64,000 nt of DNA from JAFGVL01 sp964546015 (GCA_964546015.1 CAZJHO010000001.1:1-64000), one strand, 5' to 3'. Counted from the first letter of the stretch, positions 19,085 to 28,727 are shown. A program made the numbers and translations. Notes: a model not told the origin generated them from the sequence alone.

Positions 19085-20344
19085 TCACTGCCCATCGTTT
19101 ACTAATCGGGCATCTACCCATTTAAATAGTTTGTCATTGCGACGGATGCGTTCACTTACAGCAATAGAAATAATATCTCCTTTTTGGGCTGAATCCACAG
19201 GTTTAAAATCAACGCGAATTTCGGAAGCTACCCCTTCGTAAGCGCCTGTAGTTGGTCCGGTAATTACAAATTCATCGCCTACATTTAAATCGTATGTTTC
19301 CAATAGAAACTCGGCAACGCCCGATTTGACAAAATAATTCGTACATTTTCCTATATATACTTTTTTGTGGGTTGCTTCCGAACCGTATTTGGGGCTCCAT
19401 TCGCCTAAGCGTTGCCCGAGATAGTAACCATCCCAAAATCCTCGGTTAAACACTTTGCTTAATCGTTTGTTCCAACCGGCTATTTTTTTTTCACTATAGC
19501 TACTGTTACAATAACTTTCTATTGCTTCGCGATAACATTCGACTACCGTTTTTACATATTCGGCACTTCGCGCACGCCCTTCTATTTTAAATACCCGTAC
19601 GCCCGAATCAATTAACTTGTTAATGAAATGAATCGTCTTCAAATCGCGAGGCGACATAATATATTCATTATCGATTTCGAGTTCGGTTTCCGATTCTTTG
19701 TCTTTTACTATATAGCCCCGACGACAAATTTGCAAACATTCTCCGCGGTTTGCCGAGTAATTTCTTTCGTGCAAGCTCAAATAACATTTTCCTGAAACAG
19801 CCATACACAAAGCACCGTGACAAAACATTTCTATTCGGATTAACTCGCCTTGAGGTCCCGTAATTTTTTCTTCAATAATATGTTGATAAATTTTGGCTAC
19901 TTGTTCCATATTTAGTTCGCGCGCAAGTACTACAACATCGGCAAACTGAGCATAAAAGCGAAGGGCTTCTATATTAGAAATATTCAGTTGAGTGGATAAA
20001 TGAACCTCCATACCTTGCAAACAGGCGTATGACATAACAGCCACATCTGCTGCAATAATTGCTGAAACGCCACTTTCTTTCGCAGCATCGACGATTTGAC
20101 GCATTAGGTCGAGGTCGTTGTCGTAGATAACAGTGTTGATAGTAAGATAAGTTTTGACATCTTTTTCAGTACAGATCCGAACAATTTCGCGCAAATCATT
20201 TGTCGTAAAGTTATTCGACGACCGCGACCGCATATTTAGATTCTCGATACCGAAATATACCGAATCGGCACCGGCTTTAATAGCAGCAGTCAAACTTTCC
20301 CATGAACCGGCAGGCGCCATTATTTCGAGATCTTTTCTTTGCAT
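19085..20344 (-). CDS. U32 family peptidase-like protein (TrhP/YegQ type)
   Basis: 419 residues from ATG 20344 (MQRKDLEIMAPAGSWESLTA). U32 features are clear: EIMAPAGSWESL, the GADSVYFGI segment, the conserved EMFCHGALCMAVSGKC and cysteines in ECLQICRRGY. Relatives include collagenase-like PrtC and, in E. coli, TrhP, which takes part in prephenate-dependent 5-hydroxyuridine formation at tRNA position 34. A tRNA hydroxylation role is more likely than proteolysis but is inferred from the family. Lone gene between the PorE-like gene and pyk. Confidence 0.88.
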   Translation of the reverse strand: MQRKDLEIMAPAGSWESLTAAIKAGADSVYFGIENLNMRSRSSNNFTTNDLREIVRICTEKDVKTYLTINTVIYDNDLDLMRQIVDAAKESGVSAIIAADVAVMSYACLQGMEVHLSTQLNISNIEALRFYAQFADVVVLARELNMEQVAKIYQHIIEEKITGPQGELIRIEMFCHGALCMAVSGKCYLSLHERNYSANRGECLQICRRGYIVKDKESETELEIDNEYIMSPRDLKTIHFINKLIDSGVRVFKIEGRARSAEYVKTVVECYREAIESYCNSSYSEKKIAGWNKRLSKVFNRGFWDGYYLGQRLGEWSPKYGSEATHKKVYIGKCTNYFVKSGVAEFLLETYDLNVGDEFVITGPTTGAYEGVASEIRVDFKPVDSAQKGDIISIAVSERIRRNDKLFKWVDARLVNDGQ

Positions 20345-20412
20345 ATTCAAAGATTCCAAAAATCAAAAATTCAAGGATTCCAAGATTATCTTTGAACCTT
20401 GAATCTTTGATC
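20345..20412. repeat. Short AT-rich imperfect inverted/direct repeats upstream of the U32 gene
   Basis: Variations of TTCAAAGATTCCAAAAATC and TTCAAGGATTCCAAGATT are followed by the complement-like CTTGAATCTTTGA. The block can fold on itself and looks like drifted simple-sequence DNA. Confidence 0.5.
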
Positions 20413-20425
20413 GATTGAACTTATT

Positions 20426-21874
20426 TTAGAATTTTGGTAATTTGTAAATGTCTTGGTCACCAAGCATTTTCTTTACCTGGTTGATTTCAAGGAAAGTGGT
20501 TCCATATCCGGCACCGAAGCTTCCGCTTAAGTATGAAATATAATCGTCTTTCGATAATTTCCCTTTTTCAATCAAATCGCTTAGAGCATCGAGCAAGTAT
20601 TCGCGTGAGTCTGCTTTTTGTGCTTGATATGAGGCATAAATGCCGTATGATAAAGCCAATTCGCGCATTGTGCGTTCTTTGTAGCAAATGGCAAGTACTG
20701 GGTTCGGACTGCGGAATGCTGCTAAATAGCGTGCAGTTCGACCGGTATAGCTATCGGTGATAATGGCTTTGGTTCCGATTTCGGTTGCGGCACTGGCTGC
20801 TTGTTTTGCTAAAAATGCGGTTGTGTCGTGTTCAGATGTTGTAAATGATATTTGTATATCATTTTCGGGCATTTTGCTTAATTCGGCTTCTTCAGCAATA
20901 CGAGCCATGGTTGCTACTGCTTCGCGGGGATATTTGCCGTAAGCTGTTTCACCACTAAGCATGATAGCATCGGTACGATAATAAATAGCATTGGCGATAT
21001 CAGTGACTTCGGCACGCGTTGGGCGTGGATTCGAAATCATAGAATGAAGCATTTGGGTTGCCACAATTACCGGTTTTTTAGTCAATACCGCTTTACGAAT
21101 CAGTCTGCGTTGGATTCCCGGAATTTTTTCTTGAGGCACTTCGATACCCAAGTCTCCACGGGCAATCATAATGCCGTAAGCCGCTTCCAAAATTTCATCA
21201 ATATTGTCAACTCCTTCTTGATTTTCTATCTTGGCTATAATTTTTATTTGGCTACCACTATCGTCCAAAATGCGTTGGATATCTAATACATCTTGTTTAT
21301 TGCGCACAAATGAGTGGGCTATAAAATCAACATCATATTTAATAGCCAAACCAATATTTTTAATGTCTTTTTCGGTTAGCGAGGGTAGATTAATCCGTAC
21401 TCCGGGGACATTCACACTTTTGCGGTTTCCAAGAGAACCATCGTTTTGAGCTTCGCAAAGTAGATATTCGTCTGTTTTTTCAATTACCTTGAGGTCGATT
21501 TCTCCGTCGTCCAAAAGTAAATCGAATCCGACGCTTAAGTCTTTTACAATATTAGGATACGATACTGCAATACATTCTTTCGAAGTCAATAAATCAGGGT
21601 TACCTACTACTTTTATTTTGTCGCCGGTTGTAATTTGGATTGATTCTTCGTCAATGGTTTTGGTTGTACGGATCTCAGGACCTTTTGTATCCATCAAAAT
21701 TCCAATTTTATTTGATACAGTGCGTGTATTACCAATAATACGGGCAAAACCGTCTTCGTCCATGTGGGCAGAGTTCATGCGAACCACATTCATCCCGGCA
21801 AGGTACAAATCTTTTATAAAATCGACATCGCAACGAATGTCCGAAATAGTAGCTACAATTTTAGTTTGTTTCAT
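20426..21874 (-). CDS. pyk: Pyruvate kinase
   Basis: Catalyses phosphoenolpyruvate plus ADP to pyruvate plus ATP, the last step of glycolysis. The 482 residues contain the barrel start (KIVATISDIRCDVDFIKDLY), the active-site MIARGDLGIEVPQEKIPGIQ region and the signature ATQMLHSMISNPRPTRAEVT, then DAIMLSGETAYGKYP and the C-terminal allosteric domain. The conserved NxSH substrate loop reads RMNSAH, as in other Bacteroidota enzymes. Upstream are two GC-rich repeat-like blocks separating it from aroQ. Confidence 0.96.
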   Translation of the reverse strand: MKQTKIVATISDIRCDVDFIKDLYLAGMNVVRMNSAHMDEDGFARIIGNTRTVSNKIGILMDTKGPEIRTTKTIDEESIQITTGDKIKVVGNPDLLTSKECIAVSYPNIVKDLSVGFDLLLDDGEIDLKVIEKTDEYLLCEAQNDGSLGNRKSVNVPGVRINLPSLTEKDIKNIGLAIKYDVDFIAHSFVRNKQDVLDIQRILDDSGSQIKIIAKIENQEGVDNIDEILEAAYGIMIARGDLGIEVPQEKIPGIQRRLIRKAVLTKKPVIVATQMLHSMISNPRPTRAEVTDIANAIYYRTDAIMLSGETAYGKYPREAVATMARIAEEAELSKMPENDIQISFTTSEHDTTAFLAKQAASAATEIGTKAIITDSYTGRTARYLAAFRSPNPVLAICYKERTMRELALSYGIYASYQAQKADSREYLLDALSDLIEKGKLSKDDYISYLSGSFGAGYGTTFLEINQVKKMLGDQDIYKLPKF

Positions 21875-21883
21875 AAGAATTTA

Positions 21884-22020
21884 GTCCCCTAATTCTCCGA
21901 TGGGGGAATTTGAGCACAATTTTTTGATTATTATTTATTATTTATTTTTTTAGTTACTTTGAGAAAAGTTAAAATAACCCGAATTCGAATTGAAGGTCCC
22001 TTTTTGGCGAATTTAGGGGA
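21884..22020. repeat. Pair of inverted GC-rich repeat-like blocks between pyk and aroQ
   Basis: TAGTCCCCTAATTCTCC with GGGGGAATTT (about 21890-21915) and, in opposite orientation, GGTCCCTTTTTGGCGAATTT with AGGGGA (about 21994-22020). Both contain the core GAATTTAGGGGA or its complement. The second overlaps the last codons of aroQ. An AT-rich spacer lies between. Confidence 0.5.
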
Positions 22021-22435
22021 TTGTTGTTAAAGCTTCGATGGCTAGCCGGTACGAATCCATACCAAAACCACAGATATATCCTTTACATACAGGAGAAAGG
22101 AACGAGTGTTTACGGAAATCTTCCCGTGCAAATACATTAGAAATATGCACCTCTACTACCGGCGAAGGAATACTTTTGATTGCATCGGCAATAGCGAGGG
22201 AAGTGTGTGTGTAAGCACCGGCGTTAAGCACAATACCATCAGCTAAGAATCCTTTTTCATGAAGTTTATCAATGATATCTCCTTCATTATTCGACTGAAA
22301 ATAGCTGATCGTATGTTGTGGAAAAATACTCTTTAATTCTTTCAAAAAAGAATCAAAATCTTTATTTCCATAAATAGCAGGTTCTCTTTTTCCTAATAAA
22401 TTCAAATTAGGTCCATTTATTATAAGTATATTCAT
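22013..22435 (-). CDS. aroQ: 3-dehydroquinate dehydratase, type II
   Basis: Third step of the shikimate pathway: 3-dehydroquinate to 3-dehydroshikimate. 140 residues from ATG 22435 (MNILIINGPNLNLLGKREPA), the usual type II size. Active-site signatures are visible: the NGPNLNLLG start, the catalytic Tyr in EPAIYG, NAGAYTHTS and EVHISN. A textbook promoter (22453-22482) shows that a longer upstream start at 22489 is wrong. The gene is downstream of cdaA on the same strand but has its own promoter. Confidence 0.95.
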   Translation of the reverse strand: MNILIINGPNLNLLGKREPAIYGNKDFDSFLKELKSIFPQHTISYFQSNNEGDIIDKLHEKGFLADGIVLNAGAYTHTSLAIADAIKSIPSPVVEVHISNVFAREDFRKHSFLSPVCKGYICGFGMDSYRLAIEALTTIP

Positions 22436-22452
22436 AGTAATGAAATTTTTGG

Positions 22453-22482
22453 CAAAAGTAACGATTTTTTCGACCGTCACAA
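22453..22482 (-). promoter_or_regulatory. Promoter of aroQ
   Basis: On the minus strand, TTG (22482-22480), N19, TACTTTTG (22460-22453), just past the cdaA stop codon. It fixes the aroQ start at 22435. Confidence 0.75.
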
Positions 22483-22492
22483 AACACAATTA

Positions 22493-23284
22493 TTAAAGTA
22501 CGATTTCTCTTTCCAAACTATAATCATTAGATAAAAATCTTTCCAATTGTTCGGAAGAAACATCTAAAAATAAATCTCCCGATTTTGCTATTGATATTTT
22601 TCCGGATTCTTCGGATATAACAATAGCGATAGCATCTGTTTTTTCTGTAATACCAAGAGCCGAACGGTGTCGAAGTCCTAAGTTTTTCGGGATAAATTTA
22701 TTTTTAGAAACAGGAAGAATACAGCCCACGGCCATTATTTTTTTATTGGCGATTATCATTGCACCATCATGTAGTGGGTTGTTTTTAAAAAAAATGCTTT
22801 CTATTAAACGAGCATTGATAGAACTCTTTATGATTTCTCCCGAACTATAAAACCCACTTAAATCGGCTGTTTTTCCTACAATAATAATAGCCCCGCATTT
22901 GTTCTTCGACATATGAGTACAGGCAAGTACTAATTGCATAACCAAAAAATCTTCCAAATCTTTTTCTGTTTCTGCTTTTTTTGATAACCATCTGACAACT
23001 TTCCACCTTCTTTTGTTACCGATCATGGAGAAGAAACGCCGTATTTCTTGCTGAAAAATAACTACTAGAGCAATAGCACCCACACTCATTATTTTGTCAA
23101 AAATGGCGCCAAGCAGATTGAGCTTAAATACAAAAGAAACTAGAAACCAGCAAAAAATAAAAGCAATTATTCCCAAAAAAACATTAAGGGCATTGGTGCC
23201 TTTTACCAGTAAAAAAGTTTGGTACATTAAAAATGCAACTAATAAAATGTCTATAATATCTTTTATTTGAAATCCAACTAACAT
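22493..23284 (-). CDS. cdaA: Diadenylate cyclase (c-di-AMP synthase), CdaA type
   Basis: Makes cyclic di-AMP from two ATP. 263 residues from ATG 23284 (MLVGFQIKDIIDILLVAFLM). Three membrane helices (about 8-75) precede a linker helix and the DAC domain, with LHDGAMII (DGA motif) and the ATP-binding GLRHRSALG. This is the membrane CdaA class. c-di-AMP typically controls potassium/osmolyte balance and cell-wall homeostasis. A promoter at 23308-23338 covers a possible upstream start at 23338, supporting 23284. Confidence 0.95.
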   Translation of the reverse strand: MLVGFQIKDIIDILLVAFLMYQTFLLVKGTNALNVFLGIIAFIFCWFLVSFVFKLNLLGAIFDKIMSVGAIALVVIFQQEIRRFFSMIGNKRRWKVVRWLSKKAETEKDLEDFLVMQLVLACTHMSKNKCGAIIIVGKTADLSGFYSSGEIIKSSINARLIESIFFKNNPLHDGAMIIANKKIMAVGCILPVSKNKFIPKNLGLRHRSALGITEKTDAIAIVISEESGKISIAKSGDLFLDVSSEQLERFLSNDYSLEREIVL

Positions 23285-23307
23285 AATTCTATCGTATTTT
23301 ATTTGCA

Positions 23308-23338
23308 CAAAGGTATATTTATCCTCGAAACTCAGCAA
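23308..23338 (-). promoter_or_regulatory. Promoter of cdaA
   Basis: On the minus strand, TTG (23338-23336), N20, TACCTTTG (23315-23308). Transcription should begin just upstream of the ATG at 23284, leaving a short leader. Confidence 0.7.
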
Positions 23339-23521
23339 ATTAACAGTGAAAAAAGAAAAGCCGAAAAAAGAAAAGTTTATTTAAAAAAATAGATTGTCAA
23401 AAAAAAACTAATAAAAATTTTTTTCAAAAAAATAAATATGTATATCTTTACGCCCGCAAAAGTAATTGTGATGTGAAAATAAAAAAATAATCATAACACA
23501 ATATTATTAATAATAACAAGT

Positions 23522-23529
23522 TATATTTG
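23522..23529 (+). promoter_or_regulatory. Possible -7 box of the gldJ/gldK-like gene
   Basis: TATATTTG lies 30 bp before the ATG. No clear TTG at -33. A second candidate, TATCTTTA, lies at 23453-23460. The divergent gap to cdaA (about 275 bp) is otherwise A/T-rich with no ORF. Confidence 0.4.
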
Positions 23530-23559
23530 TACCCAAATTAAAACAGTTATATTTATATT

Positions 23560-25101
23560 ATGAAACTTAGTTTAATTTCAAAAGCAACCATTTTCCTTTC
23601 TTTAGTGGCTCTTGTTTCTTGTGGAAAAAAGGAATCTTCAAGTGTAACAGGGTGGGCTTATAATAGTCCTAAAGAAGGTGGATTTGAAGTAGTAACAAAG
23701 TACAATCAACCGACTCCTCCTGGAATGGTGTTTATTGAAGGTGGTACTTTTACCATGGGTAGAACCGATGAAGATATCATTGGCGATTGGAATAATGTCC
23801 CTCGCCGTGTAACGGTTACTTCTTTTTACATGGATCAATGTGAAATCAGTAATTTGAACTGGAACGAATATTTGCATTGGACAAAAGTAGTTTTCCATAA
23901 CAGCCCGGATATTATTGCGCGAGCAACTCCGGATACTTTGGTTTGGCGTTCTGAAATGTCATACAATGAACCTTATGTAGAATACTACTTCTCACATGTA
24001 GCATACAACAATTATCCTGTTGTCGGAGTTAATTGGGAGCAAGCTAATGATTATTGTGCTTGGCGTACAGACCGTATCAACGAACTTGTGCTATACAAAG
24101 AAAGAGTCATCAATTTACCTGATTTTGAAAGCGTAAAAGATGATACGAATAGTGATGAGATTAGAAATAATGTAGTATTCAATACTAAGAAATATTTAAT
24201 TAATCCGGAATATAATCCAGAAGAAGGAAAACGCCCGATGCAGAATTTGTACGGCGAAAACAGAAAAACGAATATGTCTGACGGACTTTTATTCTCGGAT
24301 GTTCGGCTCCCAACTGAAGCCGAGTGGGAATATGCAGCATACGGCATCACAGCTAAAGGGGGAGAAGAAAATGTTGCTGAAAAGCAGCAATATCCATGGG
24401 CTGGTCATCAGATGCGTAATTCTGAGAAAAAATATCGTGGACAAATGCAAGCTAACTTTGTGCGTGGACGCGGTGATATGATGGGGTTAGGCGGTAAATT
24501 GAATGATAAGGCTACTATTCCTACTACAGTAACGGCTTTCTGGCCAAATGCATTCGGTTTGTATAACATGGCTGGTAATGTTAACGAATGGGTAATGGAT
24601 GTTTATCGTCCTCTTACATCAGAAGATGCAAACGAATATAATCCATTCCGTGGTAATGAATACAAAACACCTCAGATGGTTAGTAATACTGTAAATGGTG
24701 TTCCTGTTCGGATTCCTGTTATTGATAGTTTAGGTCGTGTAAAAATGGTTTATCCTGTAGAAAAAGATTCTTTAGCAGCATATGTGAAATATGATGTCCG
24801 AAATTATAAAGATGGAGATGCTCGTTCGAGCAGGAACTCTGATTATTGGAAAGCTCCTATGGATCCAGATGCTGCAACTAAAATGATGTACGATCCTGAT
24901 TCTCCGGAAGAAGGTTTGTTAGCTCCAAAGCTTACAAATACAACTCGTGTTTATAAAGGTGGTTCGTGGAAAGATCGTGCTTATTGGTTAAATCCTGGTA
25001 CTCGCCGTTATTTAGAACAAACAAAATCTACAAGTGATCTTGGTTTCCGTTGCGCAATGAGTAAAGTGGGATCTGAAGCAGCTGCAGATAGAAAAAAATA
25101 A
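23560..25101 (+). CDS. GldJ/GldK-family lipoprotein (SUMF1/FGE-like domain)
   Basis: 513 residues with a lipoprotein signal (LVALVSC, lipid Cys about 21) and a formylglycine-generating-enzyme-like domain: FIEGGTFTMGR, RLPTEAEWEYAAYG, NEWVMDVYRP and a C-terminal TRVYKGGSWKDRAYWLNPGT ending GFRCAMSK. It is a paralogue of the PorK/GldK at 35714. The C-terminal signature is closer to GldJ, a gliding/T9SS-associated lipoprotein that stabilises GldK in Flavobacterium. The catalytic function of such proteins is thought to be lost. Monocistronic, ended by a terminator before asnS. GldJ is my preferred reading; a second GldK is the alternative. Confidence 0.8.
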   Translation: MKLSLISKATIFLSLVALVSCGKKESSSVTGWAYNSPKEGGFEVVTKYNQPTPPGMVFIEGGTFTMGRTDEDIIGDWNNVPRRVTVTSFYMDQCEISNLNWNEYLHWTKVVFHNSPDIIARATPDTLVWRSEMSYNEPYVEYYFSHVAYNNYPVVGVNWEQANDYCAWRTDRINELVLYKERVINLPDFESVKDDTNSDEIRNNVVFNTKKYLINPEYNPEEGKRPMQNLYGENRKTNMSDGLLFSDVRLPTEAEWEYAAYGITAKGGEENVAEKQQYPWAGHQMRNSEKKYRGQMQANFVRGRGDMMGLGGKLNDKATIPTTVTAFWPNAFGLYNMAGNVNEWVMDVYRPLTSEDANEYNPFRGNEYKTPQMVSNTVNGVPVRIPVIDSLGRVKMVYPVEKDSLAAYVKYDVRNYKDGDARSSRNSDYWKAPMDPDAATKMMYDPDSPEEGLLAPKLTNTTRVYKGGSWKDRAYWLNPGTRRYLEQTKSTSDLGFRCAMSKVGSEAAADRKK

Positions 25102-25119
25102 ATTTTAATATCTAAAGGA

Positions 25120-25152
25120 AAAGCACTTGTCATAAAAGGCAAGTGCTTTTTT
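25120..25152 (+). terminator. Terminator between the gldJ-like gene and asnS
   Basis: AAAGCACTTG/CAAGTGCTTT stem (25120-25149) with a T-run. It ends 23 bp before the asnS ATG. Confidence 0.85.
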
Positions 25153-25174
25153 GTTCATACTTAAGATTCAGATT

Positions 25175-26578
25175 ATGGTAAATCCGTTACAACGAACTAA
25201 AGTGAAAGACTTGTTGATTCAAGAAAGAACAGGTTTGGTAAATGTAAAAGGTTGGGTGCGCTCTAAGCGTGGTAATAAGAATGTAAATTTTATCGCATTG
25301 AATGATGGTTCTACAATAAAAAATATACAAATTGTAGTTGATTTGGCAACTTTTGACGAAGATATTCTGAGAAAAATCTCTACAGGAGCATGTATTAGTG
25401 TAAATGGAGATTTAGTTAAATCGCAAGGAGGAGGACAAGATAAGGAGATTCAGGCTAAAGAGATTGTCGTTTATGGAGAAGCCGATCCTAATACTTATCC
25501 ACTACAAAAAAAAGGTCATTCATTAGAATTTCTTCGTGAGATAGCTCATTTGCGCCCTCGTACTAATACTTTTAGTGCTGTGTTACGCATTCGTCATGCA
25601 ATGGCATTTGCAATTCATAAATATTTTAATGATAACGGTTTTTACTACCTTCATACGCCAATTATAACAGCATCTGATTGTGAAGGAGCAGGTCAGATGT
25701 TTCAAGTAACTACTTTGAATTTAGGAGATGTTCCGAAAATCAATGGAGCTGTTGATTTTTCTGCCGATTTCTTTGGAAAGCCTGCGAGTTTAACTGTTTC
25801 AGGACAATTAGAAGGTGAATTGGGAGCTTTGGCATTGGGTGCTATTTATACTTTTGGTCCCACTTTCAGAGCTGAAAATTCAAATACTCCTCGTCACTTG
25901 GCTGAATTTTGGATGATTGAGCCTGAGGTAGCTTTCAATGAAATTAATGAAAATATGGATTTGGCTGAGGATTTTTTAAAGTATTTGATTCGTTATGCTT
26001 TAGAAAATTGTCAAGAAGACCTGGCATTCTTAAATGAAATGTGGGACAAAGAGCTGATAGAACGCTTAACTTTTGTTGTTAAAAATAATTTTGTAAGATT
26101 ATCTTATACTGAAGGAATTGCTATTTTAGAAAATGCGGCAGCAAATGGTTATAAATTTGAGTTTCCGGTATCATGGGGGATTGATCTGCAATCGGAACAC
26201 GAGCGTTATTTAGTTGAAACACATTTTAAATGTCCGGTTATTTTAACTGATTATCCAAAGGATATTAAAGCTTTCTATATGAAATTAAATAATGACGGGA
26301 AAACTGTTCGTGCGATGGATGTGTTATTTCCTAAAATTGGTGAAATTATAGGAGGTTCCCAACGAGAAGATGATTATGAAAAACTTAAAAATCGTATCGA
26401 AGAAATGGATATTCCTATAAAAGATATGTGGTGGTATTTGGATACACGCAGATTTGGATCAGCACCGCATTCCGGATTTGGTCTTGGTTTCGAACGCTTA
26501 TTACTTTTTGTAACCGGAATGTCAAATATCCGTGATGTAATTCCATTTGCTCGAACTCCTAAAAATGCAGAATTCTAG
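25175..26578 (+). CDS. asnS: Asparaginyl-tRNA synthetase
   Basis: Charges tRNA-Asn with asparagine. 467 residues from ATG 25175 ([20 protein letters not shown]). An OB-fold anticodon-binding domain (about 15-110) is followed by the class IIb catalytic core: motif 2 in [20 protein letters not shown] and motif 3 [12 protein letters not shown] near the C-terminus. The upstream frame extension to 25151 would overlap the preceding terminator, so the later ATG is chosen. The asparagine-type insertion (after [15 protein letters not shown]) separates it from AspRS. Confidence 0.96.
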   Translation: MVNPLQRTKVKDLLIQERTGLVNVKGWVRSKRGNKNVNFIALNDGSTIKNIQIVVDLATFDEDILRKISTGACISVNGDLVKSQGGGQDKEIQAKEIVVYGEADPNTYPLQKKGHSLEFLREIAHLRPRTNTFSAVLRIRHAMAFAIHKYFNDNGFYYLHTPIITASDCEGAGQMFQVTTLNLGDVPKINGAVDFSADFFGKPASLTVSGQLEGELGALALGAIYTFGPTFRAENSNTPRHLAEFWMIEPEVAFNEINENMDLAEDFLKYLIRYALENCQEDLAFLNEMWDKELIERLTFVVKNNFVRLSYTEGIAILENAAANGYKFEFPVSWGIDLQSEHERYLVETHFKCPVILTDYPKDIKAFYMKLNNDGKTVRAMDVLFPKIGEIIGGSQREDDYEKLKNRIEEMDIPIKDMWWYLDTRRFGSAPHSGFGLGFERLLLFVTGMSNIRDVIPFARTPKNAEF

Positions 26579-26600
26579 TATCGATTTGTTTTATAATAAT

Positions 26601-26642
26601 AAAAAAAGAGAATATTTCAAAATCGAAACATTCTCTTTTTTT
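26601..26642. terminator. Bidirectional terminator between asnS and the convergent secreted-protein gene
   Basis: AAAAAAAGAGAAT pairs with ATTCTCTTTTTTT, so both strands have a stem followed by a U-run. Confidence 0.85.
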
Positions 26643-26663
26643 ATTAGCAATGAAATGACTTAA

Positions 26664-27263
26664 TTATTTACCGTATGCTTTGATATTGTGTATGCGGAAA
26701 ACTTGAAGTGCTTTTTCATCTTTACCACAAAGGGTTGGAACGAATTTTAGAGCTACATCACTTTCATTGATAGTGATTTTATTAAAAAATCCGTATTGAG
26801 CATCAATACTCTCTCCTTTAATACCAAGATATTCGCCAACTTTAACCCATTCTCCACCTTTAACCGATTTATATAAGGCATACCCACGCTCATCTCCTGT
26901 AGCAGAAGCACCGATTTCAATTGTAGAAATATACTTTTGCTCATTAATAAGCATTTCTCCACCCTTTTTGTTAACTTCTACATAACCTTTAGTAACACCT
27001 TCGGTCATTGGAGATTTTTTTGTTTCACATGTAGGTGCTATACCACAAGAAATAAAAGTGTATTCTACTTTGTTACCATTGTAGGTTTGAGTCACTTTAA
27101 ATTTAGCTTTTGAATCCAGTTTTTTGAATCCGCAAATAGTGTCATTTCTCCAACCTTGTTCTTTGAATGATTGAAAATTTTCATCAATAACTACCGCCTG
27201 GGCACAAATGGCAGAACTAAACGAGATAAGTACTGCGCTTACTAAGAATTTTAATGTTTTCAT
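26664..27263 (-). CDS. Secreted protein of unknown function, probable beta-sandwich
   Basis: 199 residues from ATG 27263, with a signal peptide (MKTLKFLVSAVLISFSSAIC, cut near AQA). The mature part starts VVIDENFQSFKEQGW and ends RIHNIKAYGK; this start/end pattern resembles jelly-roll, carbohydrate-binding-like domains of secreted Bacteroidota proteins. Several cysteines could form disulfides. There is no lipobox and no T9SS sorting domain. A -7 box (TAGATTTG) lies at 27298-27291. I do not recognise the family. Monocistronic between terminators and divergent from tyrS. Confidence 0.7.
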   Translation of the reverse strand: MKTLKFLVSAVLISFSSAICAQAVVIDENFQSFKEQGWRNDTICGFKKLDSKAKFKVTQTYNGNKVEYTFISCGIAPTCETKKSPMTEGVTKGYVEVNKKGGEMLINEQKYISTIEIGASATGDERGYALYKSVKGGEWVKVGEYLGIKGESIDAQYGFFNKITINESDVALKFVPTLCGKDEKALQVFRIHNIKAYGK

Positions 27264-27342
27264 TGAAATAAAATTTAGATTAAAACATTGCAAATCTACA
27301 AAATAATATTCAAACAATCATTCTTAATTCTTTAAAATCTTG

Positions 27343-27350
27343 TACCTTTG
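27343..27350 (+). promoter_or_regulatory. -7 box of tyrS
   Basis: TACCTTTG lies 22 bp upstream of the ATG at 27373; a TTG at 27340 overlaps the box and cannot be the start. No clear -33 element. Confidence 0.55.
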
Positions 27351-27372
27351 CTCTCTAAAAAGGAAAAAAGAT

Positions 27373-28665
27373 ATGAATTTTGTTGAAGAGCTGGAATGGC
27401 GTGGTATGATACATACCATTATGCCGGGAACTAAAGAACAATTAGAAAAAGAAATGACTTCGGCTTATGTGGGTATTGATCCTACTGCCGATTCATTACA
27501 CATTGGTCATTTGGTGAGTGTAATGATGTTGAAACATTTTCAACGGGCAGGACATCGTCCTATTGCTCTTGTAGGAGGAGCTACTGGTATGATTGGCGAT
27601 CCTTCTGGAAAATCGTTGGAACGAAATCTTTTGAATGAAGACACCTTGCGTCATAATCAAGAAACGATTAAACTTCAGTTAGCTCGTTTTCTTGATTTTT
27701 CGAGTGATGCGCCTAATGCTGCTTTGCTCGTGAATAATTACGATTGGATGAAAGAATTTTCATTCCTTGCGTTTATTCGTGATATAGGTAAACATATTAC
27801 TGTAAATTACATGATAGCAAAAGACAGTGTGAAAAAACGCATTGCCGGAGAATGTTCTGATGGAATGTCATTTACTGAATTTACTTACCAGTTGGTACAA
27901 GGTTATGATTTTCTTCATTTATATGAAAACTATAATTGTAAACTCCAAATGGGTGGTAGCGATCAATGGGGAAATATCACTACCGGTACCGAATTGATTC
28001 GTCGTAAAGTAGGAGGTGAAGCTTTTGCTCTTACTTGTCCGCTTATTACAAAAGCAGATGGAGGTAAGTTTGGAAAAACAGAGAGTGGCAATGTGTGGTT
28101 GGATAGAAAATATACATCACCCTATAAATTTTACCAGTTCTGGCTGAATGTTAGTGATGTCGATGCAGAAAAATATATCAAGATTTTTACATTTCTTTCC
28201 AAAGAGGAAATAGATGTATTAGTTGCAGAACAAAATGCAGCACCACATTTGCGCCCATTACAAAAAGCTTTAGCGAAAGAAATAACAATTATGGTTCATT
28301 CTGAAAATGATTATAATGCTGCTGTTGAGGCTTCTAATATTTTGTTTGGAGGCTCAACTTCGGATGTTTTAAAAAAATTAGATGAAGATACTTTATTAGC
28401 TGTCTTTGAGGGTGTTCCACAATTCGAAATTTCGAAAGAAGCATTAAAAAAGGGAGTTAAGGCTGCTGAACTGTTTGTGGAAGAATCAAGAGTTTTTTCA
28501 TCTAAAGGTGAATTCCGGAAAATGGTCCAAGCAAATGGTTTTTCTCTAAATAAAGATAAGTTCACGGATGTAGAAGCAACCGTTACAGAAGCTAATCTTG
28601 TAAATGATAAATACTTATTAGCTCAGAAAGGTAAAAAGAATTATTTTTTGTTAATAGCAAAGTAA
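27373..28665 (+). CDS. tyrS: Tyrosyl-tRNA synthetase
   Basis: Charges tRNA-Tyr. 430 residues from ATG 27373 ([20 protein letters not shown]). The class I signature HIGHL is near residue 50, the KMSKS-type loop appears as KFGKTESG, and [20 protein letters not shown] is the tyrosine-binding region. A C-terminal S4-like RNA-binding domain (about 345-430) follows. tRNA-Gln lies directly downstream with its own promoter. Confidence 0.96.
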   Translation: MNFVEELEWRGMIHTIMPGTKEQLEKEMTSAYVGIDPTADSLHIGHLVSVMMLKHFQRAGHRPIALVGGATGMIGDPSGKSLERNLLNEDTLRHNQETIKLQLARFLDFSSDAPNAALLVNNYDWMKEFSFLAFIRDIGKHITVNYMIAKDSVKKRIAGECSDGMSFTEFTYQLVQGYDFLHLYENYNCKLQMGGSDQWGNITTGTELIRRKVGGEAFALTCPLITKADGGKFGKTESGNVWLDRKYTSPYKFYQFWLNVSDVDAEKYIKIFTFLSKEEIDVLVAEQNAAPHLRPLQKALAKEITIMVHSENDYNAAVEASNILFGGSTSDVLKKLDEDTLLAVFEGVPQFEISKEALKKGVKAAELFVEESRVFSSKGEFRKMVQANGFSLNKDKFTDVEATVTEANLVNDKYLLAQKGKKNYFLLIAK

Positions 28666-28670
28666 AAACT

Positions 28671-28701
28671 TTTGCAAGAAAGAAAAATAGAACTATCTTT
28701 G
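28671..28701 (+). promoter_or_regulatory. Promoter of tRNA-Gln
   Basis: TTTG (28671-28674), N19, TATCTTTG (28694-28701). The -33 box lies right after the tyrS stop codon. Confidence 0.8.
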
Positions 28702-28727
28702 CAACGCTTTTTTAGAAAAGTATAGAT

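Noticed and set aside
23285..23559. Riboswitch or small RNA in the cdaA to gldJ-like gap
   Set aside because: Only A/T runs and promoter-like boxes are visible; no stable stems or known riboswitch core such as ydaO were recognised.
27340..27372. Upstream TTG start for tyrS
   Set aside because: It overlaps the TACCTTTG promoter box, so it would not be transcribed; ATG 27373 matches homologues.
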